The notes under the pieces are model-generated. The model did no database searches. It was not told the DNA's origin and saw only the letters and a list, made by a program, of their open reading frames with translations. A DNA stretch of 30,169 nucleotides from Poindextera sp035294785 (GTDB taxonomy: Bacteria; Pseudomonadota; Alphaproteobacteria; Caulobacterales; Caulobacteraceae): positions 1-30,169 of the forward strand of contig DATGKF010000061.1 of the NCBI GenBank assembly GCA_035294785.1. Reading direction: 5' to 3'. Position numbers and translations under genes: made by a program. Shown here piece after piece: positions 22,705 through 28,807 of the stretch. Position 1 is the stretch's first letter. The number at the start of each line of letters is the position of its first letter.

Positions 22705-24615
22705 ATGACAGTTGCTCCCTTCGGCGCTTGGGCCTCGCCGATCTCCGCCGAGAGTCTGGCCAAGGGCTCGATCGGCGTCGGCGGCGTGCGCGTCGCGAAC
22801 AAGCGCTTGTATTGGCTGGAAAACCGGCCCGACGAAGGCGGGCGCATGGTGGCTCTGACCGGCGACGCGTCCGGTTTCCGCACGCTGACGCCGTCAGGCT
22901 TCAACGTACGCACGCGTGTGCACGAATACGGCGGCGCCCCCTTCCTCGTGGTCGGCGACACCCTCTATTTCGCCAATTTCGGCGACCAGCGGCTCTATGC
23001 GCAGCGGGGCGATGCGGCCCCTGTCGCGCTCACGCCCGCCGGCTATCGTTACGCCGACATGGCCGCCCGCCCGGGCGGCGGGTTAGTCGCCGTCCGCGAA
23101 GACCACACCGATCCCGCCGACGTGAAGAACGCCATTGTCGCCCTCTCCGGCGAGCCGGAGGACGCCGGACGCGTGCTGTTCGGCTCTAGCGACTTCGCCG
23201 CATACCCGCGCCTCAGCCGCGACGGCCGCAAGCTGGCCTGGATGGCCTGGGACCATCCGAACATGCCGTGGGACGACACGGCCCTCTATGCCGCCGACAT
23301 CGACGGCGATGTGCTCTCCAACATCGAACAGGTCGCCGGCGGCGTCGGCGAGTCCGCAATGGAGCCGAGCTGGGCGGCGGACGGGACGCTCTATTTCATC
23401 TCCGACCGCTCCGGCTTCTGGAACCTCTACGCGCGCCGGGCCGGCGTGGCCGAGCCGGTGCTGGAGAAGCACGCTGAGTTTGCCGGCCCGCTGTGGGGCC
23501 TCGGCCAGTCCAATTATGTGCTGATGGACGACGGGCGCGTGGTCGCCACCTACGGCGACGAAAGCGGCGACCACCTGATCGTGATCGCCGGACGCGACGT
23601 GCGCGAGGTTTCGACGCCGTTTTCGGCGCTGGGCGGGCTGCAACGGATCGACGAGCAGTCCGTCGCGCTTCTGGCCGGCTCGGGGCTCGAGACGGGCGCG
23701 CTGGTCACCGTAGACCTGCGGGGCGGCGATGCGACCGTCGTTCGTCGCCCCTCCCCGTCCGCCCTTCCGCAACCCTTCATTTCCCGGGCCGAGCCGATCA
23801 CCTTCCCGAGCGCCGGCGACCTGGAGGTGCACGCCCTCTTTTACGCACCGGCCAACCCGGACTTCACCGCGCCGGCGGGCGAAGCGCCGCCGCTGATCGT
23901 GCAGGCGCACGGCGGACCGACCGGCGCGGCGTCATCGTCCTTCAGTCTGTCCAACCAGTTCTGGACCACGCGCGGGTTCGCCATCGTCGACGTCGACTAC
24001 GGCGGTTCGACCGGCTACGGCCGCGCCTATCGCCAGCGGCTGAACGACAAGTGGGGAATCGTCGACGTCGAGGACGTAATCGCGGCGGTGAAGCACCTTG
24101 CGGCGCAGGGGCGGATCGATCCGAAGCGCGTCGCCATCCACGGCGGCAGCGCCGGCGGCTTCACGGTTCTGGCGGCGCTGAGCCAGAGCGACGTGTTCAG
24201 GGCCGGCGCCAGCTTCTATGGCGTCGCCGACCTCGGCGCGCTCGCCCGCGACACCCACAAGTTCGAGAGCCGCTATCTCGACAACCTCATCGGGCCCTGG
24301 CCGGCGGCGAAAGCGATTTACGACGAACGCTCGCCGCTGAACCACCTGGAGCGCTTCCGAACGCCGCTGATCATCTTCCAGGGGTCCGAGGATCCGATCG
24401 TGCCCCCCAACCAGGCGCACATGATCCGCGACGCCCTGCGCGAGCGGCAACAGCCCGTCGCCTACATGGAGTTCGCCGGCGAGAGCCACGGCTTTCGCCG
24501 CGCCGAGACGCTGATCGCGTCGAAGGAGGCCGAACTCTACTTCTACGGCCGCGTCTTCGGCTTCAAACCCGCCGGCGACCTTCCCGAGATCGAGATCGAG
24601 AACCTGCCGCGCTAG
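22705..24615 (+). CDS. S9-family prolyl oligopeptidase-like serine peptidase
   Basis: A 636-residue protein with an N-terminal beta-propeller (about 30-360, with repeated LYF/LYA strands such as DTLYFANFGDQRLYAQ) and a C-terminal alpha/beta-hydrolase domain. The nucleophile Ser482 is in HGGSAGGF (479-486), the acid is Asp563 in GSEDPIVPP, and the histidine is His595 in GESHGF. The pattern is that of acylaminoacyl-peptidase/dipeptidyl aminopeptidase relatives that cut short peptides. No signal peptide or membrane anchor is visible, so it should be cytoplasmic. Its ATG is 20 bases after the PH-protein stop with GGAGTAAGAACGT upstream. It is followed by a non-coding region with inverted repeats. 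Confidence 0.88.
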   Translation: MTVAPFGAWASPISAESLAKGSIGVGGVRVANKRLYWLENRPDEGGRMVALTGDASGFRTLTPSGFNVRTRVHEYGGAPFLVVGDTLYFANFGDQRLYAQRGDAAPVALTPAGYRYADMAARPGGGLVAVREDHTDPADVKNAIVALSGEPEDAGRVLFGSSDFAAYPRLSRDGRKLAWMAWDHPNMPWDDTALYAADIDGDVLSNIEQVAGGVGESAMEPSWAADGTLYFISDRSGFWNLYARRAGVAEPVLEKHAEFAGPLWGLGQSNYVLMDDGRVVATYGDESGDHLIVIAGRDVREVSTPFSALGGLQRIDEQSVALLAGSGLETGALVTVDLRGGDATVVRRPSPSALPQPFISRAEPITFPSAGDLEVHALFYAPANPDFTAPAGEAPPLIVQAHGGPTGAASSSFSLSNQFWTTRGFAIVDVDYGGSTGYGRAYRQRLNDKWGIVDVEDVIAAVKHLAAQGRIDPKRVAIHGGSAGGFTVLAALSQSDVFRAGASFYGVADLGALARDTHKFESRYLDNLIGPWPAAKAIYDERSPLNHLERFRTPLIIFQGSEDPIVPPNQAHMIRDALRERQQPVAYMEFAGESHGFRRAETLIASKEAELYFYGRVFGFKPAGDLPEIEIENLPR

Positions 24616-24624
24616 GCTCTCTCT

Positions 24625-24736
24625 CCCCGCTCATCCCCGCGAACGCGGGGATCCAGCCGCCTTTGAGGAGGTGCGGGCAGATCATCAGGGCTTGGCCAAA
24701 GACTGGGTCCCGCCTCCGTGGGGATGAGCGGCGGGG
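24625..24736. repeat. inverted pair of REP-like sequences
   Basis: The left arm is 24625-24656 and the right arm 24703-24736. The reverse complement of the right arm matches the left along most of its length, with the shared parts CCCCGC, CGCTCATCCCC, GCGGG and CCAG. The left arm has a perfect 8-base stem ATCCCCGC-gaac-GCGGGGAT (24633-24652). The element fills the 169-base gap between the peptidase and msrB stops. The sequence tcatccccgcgaacgcggggatccag is of a type I recall as dispersed in alphaproteobacterial genomes. The left stem lacks a T-tract, so it is not a standard terminator. Confidence 0.7.
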
Positions 24737-24784
24737 GGTGCTCGCCTCGTCCTTGTTGTTGCTCGAGCTCGGTCGCGCTGGACC

Positions 24785-25294
24785 CTACGCCGGGATGAAC
24801 TTCAGCGCCGCGCCGTTGTCGCAGTAGCGCAGACCCGTCGGGCGCGGGCCGTCGTCGAAGACGTGACCCTGGTGACCCAGGCATTGGGCGCAGTGATACT
24901 CGGTGCGTGGAACGCCGATGGCGAAGTCGGCCTTCTTGCCGAGCGCGCCGGGAATCTCCGTCCAGAAGCTCGGCCAGCCGGTGTGGGAGTCGAACTTCCA
25001 GTCCGACTTGAACAGCGGCAGGCCGCAGCCGAGGCAGGCGAAGACGCCGCGGCGGTGCTCGTTCAGGAGCGGGCTCGAGCCCGGTTGCTCCGTCGCCTCG
25101 TGGCGGAGGATCTCATACGCCTCGTGCGGCAGGCGCTTTTGCCATTCGGCGTCGGTGACTTTGCGGTAGGGCGAATTGGCGAACGCGTCCTCGGGCTTGG
25201 CGAGGGCGATCGGGGCGGCCGCCAAGAGGCCGACGGCCGCGCCGCCGAGAAAGAGCGCCGCGCGGCGGGTGGGATTGATGAACTGGGCTGTCAT
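24785..25294 (-). CDS. msrB: peptide-methionine (R)-S-oxide reductase, exported form
   Basis: A 169-residue MsrB that reduces methionine-R-sulfoxide in proteins. Residues 1-32 look like a Tat signal peptide: NPTRRAALFLGGAAVGLLAAAPIALA, with the twin Arg at 10-11 and a cleavage near ALA-K, so it is probably periplasmic. The structural zinc site is Cys87 and Cys90 (CLGC) with Cys135 and Cys138 (CAQC), and HQGHVF (141-146) and GWPSFW (106-111) shape the substrate site. The catalytic Cys158 is in RYCDNG; most MsrB proteins have RYCxNS. The start at 25294 gives MTAQ; an in-frame ATG 39 bases upstream cannot be ruled out. It converges with the S9 peptidase gene; its promoter must lie in the 96-base gap to argC. 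Confidence 0.9.
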   Translation of the reverse strand: MTAQFINPTRRAALFLGGAAVGLLAAAPIALAKPEDAFANSPYRKVTDAEWQKRLPHEAYEILRHEATEQPGSSPLLNEHRRGVFACLGCGLPLFKSDWKFDSHTGWPSFWTEIPGALGKKADFAIGVPRTEYHCAQCLGHQGHVFDDGPRPTGLRYCDNGAALKFIPA

Positions 25295-25341
25295 GACGTC
25301 GGTCTCTACTCTCCTCGGGCCGGGGCCGTCCATGGGGTGGC

Positions 25342-25354
25342 GGACACTCTGTCC
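25342..25354. promoter_or_regulatory. small dyad upstream of msrB, possible operator
   Basis: GGACA-ctc-TGTCC is a perfect 5-base dyad around a three-base centre, 48 bases upstream of the msrB start. Its position fits an operator, but the sequence alone cannot show binding and such short dyads occur by chance. Confidence 0.25.
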
Positions 25355-25390
25355 ATACGCGCGGGACTTGGGAATGGATGACAGGCGGCG

Positions 25391-26335
25391 CTAGTCGAGG
25401 CCGGCCGCTTCGTCCAACCCCAACATGAGATTCAAGTTCTGCACCGCCGCCCCGGCCGCGCCCTTGCCGAGGTTGTCGAGCAGCGCGACCAGCCGCGCCT
25501 GCTCATCGCCGGCGAACACGAAGAGGCGCATGCGGTTGGTTCCGTTCAAGGCTTCGGGGTCGAGGGTGCGGATCGCCTTGGCTTCGTCCGGGGCGGCCAC
25601 GTCAACGAACCGCTCGCCGGCATAGGCGGCGGTGAGGGCGGCGTGCAGGTCGCGCGCCGTCGGTTGGCCAGGAAGCGCCCATAGCTGCAACGGAACCTCG
25701 ACGATCATGCCCTGTGCGTAGCGGCCGACCGCCGGCGCGAACAGCGGCGGATGCGCGAGCCCGATGCGCGCCTGCATCTCCGGCACGTGCTTGTGGACGA
25801 GGTCGGTGGCGTAGATGCGGTAGGGCACGCGCGTGAAGGTCGGACCGCCCTCGTCCTCGAACTCCGCGATCATCCCGCGGCCGCCGCCGGAGTAGCCGGA
25901 GACGGCGTTGATGGTCACAGGCCAGTCCGCCGGGACCAGCCGCTGCTCGACCAGCGGCCGCAGGAGCGCGATCGCGCCGGTCGAGTAGCAGCCCGGGTTG
26001 GTGACGCGCTTCGAGGCGGCGATCGCCGCGCGCTGGCCGGGCGCCATCTCGGGGAAGCCGAACTCCCAGCCGGGCGCGACCCGGTGCGCGGTCGAGGGAT
26101 CGATGACCTTCACGTCCGGGTTCCGGATCAGGGCCACCGCTTCGCGCGCCGCTTCGTCCGGCAGGCAAAGGATGACGAGGTCGGCGCCATTCAGCAGCGC
26201 CGCCCGCGCCCCGGCGTCCTTCCGCTTCGCGGCGTCGATAGAGACGAGTTCGAGATCGCGACGCGCGGCCAGCCGCTCGCGAATCTGCAGGCCCGTGGTG
26301 CCCGCCTCGCCGTCGATGAAAACCTTGAACGTCAC
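25391..26335 (-). CDS. argC: N-acetyl-gamma-glutamyl-phosphate reductase (short type)
   Basis: A 314-residue enzyme of arginine synthesis that reduces N-acetylglutamyl phosphate to the semialdehyde with NADPH. The catalytic Cys116 is in NPGCYSTG (113-120), the cofactor loop is DGEAGTTGLQIRERL (8-22), and the SGYSGGGRG segment near residue 150 is typical. At about 310 residues it belongs to the short ArgC type found in alphaproteobacteria. The GTG at 26335 is favoured because GGAGG lies just ahead at normal spacing; ATG codons 12 and 24 bases upstream would place the ribosome site inside the gene. It lies 82 bases after rpsI, which has a strong terminator in that gap. Confidence 0.94.
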   Translation of the reverse strand: MTFKVFIDGEAGTTGLQIRERLAARRDLELVSIDAAKRKDAGARAALLNGADLVILCLPDEAAREAVALIRNPDVKVIDPSTAHRVAPGWEFGFPEMAPGQRAAIAASKRVTNPGCYSTGAIALLRPLVEQRLVPADWPVTINAVSGYSGGGRGMIAEFEDEGGPTFTRVPYRIYATDLVHKHVPEMQARIGLAHPPLFAPAVGRYAQGMIVEVPLQLWALPGQPTARDLHAALTAAYAGERFVDVAAPDEAKAIRTLDPEALNGTNRMRLFVFAGDEQARLVALLDNLGKGAAGAAVQNLNLMLGLDEAAGLD

Positions 26336-26361
26336 GGCCGCCTCCATATCAGCCCACAACG

Positions 26362-26390
26362 AAAAAGCGCTCCGGAACCCGAAGCGCTTC
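26362..26390 (-). terminator. intrinsic terminator after rplM-rpsI
   Basis: On the minus strand AAGCGCTTCGG (26389-26379) pairs with CCGGAGCGCTT (26375-26365) through 11 pairs with one G-U, around the loop GTT, and is followed by a T run (26366-26362). It lies 28 bases beyond the rpsI stop, before the argC start. This is the classic form of a Rho-independent terminator. Confidence 0.82.
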
Positions 26391-26417
26391 GTCGACTCCG
26401 CGATGTGCGTCGCGGGG

Positions 26418-26888
26418 TTAGCGCTTCGAGAACTGGAAGCTTCGGCGGGCCTTGGCCTTGCCGTACTTCTTGCGTTCCACGACGCGGCTGTCGCGGGTGA
26501 GGAAGCCGTGCGGCTTCAGGACCGCCCGGAGCGCCGGCTCGTAGTAGGTGAGCGCCTTGGAAAGGCCGTGACGCACTGCGCCGGCCTGGCCGGAGAGGCC
26601 CGAGCCCTTGACGGTGACCGTGACATCGAACTGGCCGAGCCGGTCGGCGACCTGCAGCGGCTGGGCGATCATCATGCGCAGAACCGGCCGCGCGAAGTAG
26701 ATCTCCTGGTCGCGCCCGTTGATGGTGATCGCGCCCCGGCCGGGCTTGATCCAGACCCGGGCGATGGCGTTCTTACGCTTGCCCGTCGCGTAGGCGCGGC
26801 CCTGCGCATCGATCGCCGGCTCGCGCGCGGCGGCCTCAGGCTCCGGGTTCGAGGAGAGGCTCTGGAGGGCTTCAAGACCTTCGGCCAT
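26418..26888 (-). CDS. rpsI: 30S ribosomal protein S9
   Basis: A 156-residue S9. The conserved core starts near residue 33 with YATGKRKNAIARVWIKPG (33-50), includes QEIYFARPVL (61-70), and ends in the basic tail KKYGKAKARRSFQFSKR (141-156, in part), which reaches the decoding centre in known ribosome structures. The N-terminal stretch of about 30 residues is acidic and Ala/Glu-rich and is longer than in E. coli, as in many alphaproteobacteria. The start ATG directly abuts the rplM stop (TAG-ATG), so the two are coupled. Confidence 0.97.
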   Translation of the reverse strand: MAEGLEALQSLSSNPEPEAAAREPAIDAQGRAYATGKRKNAIARVWIKPGRGAITINGRDQEIYFARPVLRMMIAQPLQVADRLGQFDVTVTVKGSGLSGQAGAVRHGLSKALTYYEPALRAVLKPHGFLTRDSRVVERKKYGKAKARRSFQFSKR

Positions 26889-27365
26889 CTATTGGCTCCG
26901 GACGTTCTTGGGGTTGCGGGCCGCAAAGTCGATGACTTCCGGGTTTTGCGCTTCGTGCGGATGTTCGCCCCCGGCGTAGACGCGCAGGTGCGTGAGCTGC
27001 CGGCGCGCCAGCGGGCTCTCCTTCGGCAGCATGCGCTCGACCGCCTTCATCAGCACCCGCTCCGGATGGGCGCCGCCGAGGATCCCGCCCGCGGTCCTGG
27101 CCTTGACCCCGCCCGGGAAGCCGGTGTGACGGTAGTAGGTCTTCTGCTCGAGCTTGCGGCCGGTGAACTTCACGGCGCCCGCGTTCACCACCACGACGTT
27201 GTCGCCGCAGTCGACGTTCGGCGTGTAGTCAGCGCGGTGCTTGCCGCGCAGGCGCATGGCGATGAAAGTCGCGAGACGACCGACCACGGCGTCCTGCGCG
27301 TCGATCACGACCCACTTCTTTTCGACGTCCGCCGGCTTCAGCGCGACGGTGGTCTTGGTGTTCAT
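26889..27365 (-). CDS. rplM: 50S ribosomal protein L13
   Basis: A 158-residue L13, an early-assembling large-subunit protein. The recognisable parts are KKWVVIDAQDAVVGRLAT (16-33), GKHRADYTPNVDCGDNVVVVNA (41-62, in part), and the MLPKESPLARRQL segment close to the C-terminus. The ATG at 27365 is the family start; the frame is open 63 bases further upstream but reaches into the promoter. The 3' end abuts rpsI. A TTGACT-N17-TATTCG promoter is present upstream. Confidence 0.97.
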   Translation of the reverse strand: MNTKTTVALKPADVEKKWVVIDAQDAVVGRLATFIAMRLRGKHRADYTPNVDCGDNVVVVNAGAVKFTGRKLEQKTYYRHTGFPGGVKARTAGGILGGAHPERVLMKAVERMLPKESPLARRQLTHLRVYAGGEHPHEAQNPEVIDFAARNPKNVRSQ

Positions 27366-27399
27366 GGGAGTCTTGGTCCGGCTCGAGGCGAAGGCGGGG

Positions 27400-27428
27400 C
27401 GAATACGGTCAGCGGCCGGCGAAGTCAA
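27400..27428 (-). promoter_or_regulatory. predicted rplM-rpsI promoter
   Basis: On the minus strand TTGACT (27428-27423) is followed by 17 bases and then TATTCG (27405-27400). The predicted start near 27393 leaves a 5' leader of about 28 bases before the rplM ATG, too short for an L13-binding leader of the kind known elsewhere. The motif is close to the alphaproteobacterial housekeeping consensus. Confidence 0.65.
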
Positions 27429-27505
27429 TCGAAAACGCGCCCGACGCAGCGGCGCAACGCCTTATCCAACAATCGTTGGCGCGTCCAGGGTACGTCGATA
27501 CCGCC

Positions 27506-28552
27506 TCAGGCGCGGCGATTGCGCCAGGCGAGCGTGGTCGCGCCGGCGAGCACGATCGCGGCCAGCGCCTGGTGCGCCTCGCTCATTCCCAGCGGTGCAT
27601 GCGCCATCAGCGTGGCGATCCCCATCGCGACCTGCGTCAGGACCAAGCCGGCGACGATCCAGGTCAGCACCCGCGCCGGCGGCGTCAGCAGGCGCGTGCG
27701 GGTCGCGCCGACGGCCAGCGCCGCAGCCAGCGCCAGGATCGCGTAGGCGACCAGGCGGTGATTGAACTGCACGGCGGCCTGGCCGTGCAGCAGGCTGCGC
27801 CAGCCGGCGACCCAATAGTCGGTGGGGAACGCGTGGCCGTTCATCAGCGGCCAGTCGTTGTCGACCAGCCCGGCCTGATTGCCGGCGACGAGGGCGCCCA
27901 GCAGGCATTGGACGAAAACAAGAAGCATCAGTGTGACGGCGGCTGGCCGCCAGAGCGTCGGGCGGATGGGCCGGCCGGGCCCGAACCAGGCTTCGAGGGC
28001 CGTCCAGATCAGCGCGCCGTAGAGGACCAGCGCCAGGCCCAGATGGATCGCCAGCCGCTCCGGCGCGACGGCCACCCGGCCCTCGAGGCCGCTCTTGACC
28101 ATCCACCAGCCAACCAGGCCCTGGAGCCCCCCCAGCGCCAGCAGCACGAGGCACCGCACGATCAACCGGCGCGGAATGCGGCCCAAGAGCGCGAACCCGA
28201 CCAATGGCCCCGCGAACACCACGCCCACCAACCGCCCCAGCAGCCGGTGCGTCCACTCCCACCAGTAGATCGACTGAAACGCCGCCATCGACATCCCGGC
28301 ATTCAGGTCGCGGTACTGCGTCGTCGCCTGATATTTGCGAAAGGCGTCAGCCCAAGCCGCGTCCGTGGACGGGGGAAAGACGCCCATGACCGGCTGCCAC
28401 TCGGTGATCGAAAGCCCAGATCCGGTTAGCCGCGTCGCCCCGCCGACGACGACCAGCGCGAAGACGACGACGGCGGTCGCAAACAGCCAAAGCGCCACCG
28501 GGCGCGAGCGGTCGGGAGTCGAAAAGCCTGCCAAGCGGGCCGCCCTCCTCAT
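27506..28552 (-). CDS. ctaA: heme A synthase (COX15/CtaA)
   Basis: A 348-residue inner-membrane enzyme that oxidises the C8 methyl group of heme O to give heme A for aa3-type cytochrome oxidase. Around eight hydrophobic helices are visible, with the family's histidines at His102 (WEWTHRLLGR), His170 (RLAIHLG), His265 (QFNHRLVAY) and His327 (SEAHQAL). VVVGGATRLTGSGLSITEW (34-52, in part) is the N-terminal signature. The alphaproteobacterial/mitochondrial class is indicated by the length and by DNDWPLMNGHAFP (231-243). The ATG at 28552 is the annotated choice, but a TTG at 28534 has a perfect AGGAGGG nine bases before it. It precedes rplM by 140 bases and diverges from the DUF2842 gene with a 37-base gap. 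Confidence 0.94.
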   Translation of the reverse strand: MRRAARLAGFSTPDRSRPVALWLFATAVVVFALVVVGGATRLTGSGLSITEWQPVMGVFPPSTDAAWADAFRKYQATTQYRDLNAGMSMAAFQSIYWWEWTHRLLGRLVGVVFAGPLVGFALLGRIPRRLIVRCLVLLALGGLQGLVGWWMVKSGLEGRVAVAPERLAIHLGLALVLYGALIWTALEAWFGPGRPIRPTLWRPAAVTLMLLVFVQCLLGALVAGNQAGLVDNDWPLMNGHAFPTDYWVAGWRSLLHGQAAVQFNHRLVAYAILALAAALAVGATRTRLLTPPARVLTWIVAGLVLTQVAMGIATLMAHAPLGMSEAHQALAAIVLAGATTLAWRNRRA

Positions 28553-28589
28553 TGCCGCGCTAAGGGGCGAGCCTTATGCGTTTCCGTCG

Positions 28590-28805
28590 ATGAAGGCGAG
28601 AGCGCGCAAGGCCGTCGGCGGGGTCGCCATCCTGGCCTTCCTGGCCCTTTATATTTGGGCCGCCGTCAGCCTCGGCGCCCTCGTGCCGACCCAGTGGGCC
28701 GTCCGCCTCGCTTACTACGCCCTTGCCGGCGTCTGCTGGGGCCTGCCATTGATTCCGCTCATCCGCTGGATGAACGGCGAAGGCCGAGACGGCCCCAAGG
28801 AGTGA
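28590..28805 (+). CDS. DUF2842 family small membrane protein
   Basis: A 71-residue protein with two predicted membrane helices, about residues 9-30 and 38-58. A basic N-terminus (MKARARKA) and the segment AYYALAGVCWGLPLIPLIRWM (41-61, in part) match DUF2842 as I remember it. Function is unknown. The ATG at 28590 lacks a near ribosome site; AAGGGGCGA lies about 19 bases upstream and a short out-of-frame ATG-TGA (28576-28593) overlaps. It could be a leaderless or weakly translated message. Its stop is two bases from the acyl-CoA ligase start, and its last codons carry the ligase ribosome site AAGGAG. The gene order with ctaA and rplM seems conserved in alphaproteobacteria. Confidence 0.75.
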   Translation: MKARARKAVGGVAILAFLALYIWAAVSLGALVPTQWAVRLAYYALAGVCWGLPLIPLIRWMNGEGRDGPKE

Positions 28806-28807
28806 CC

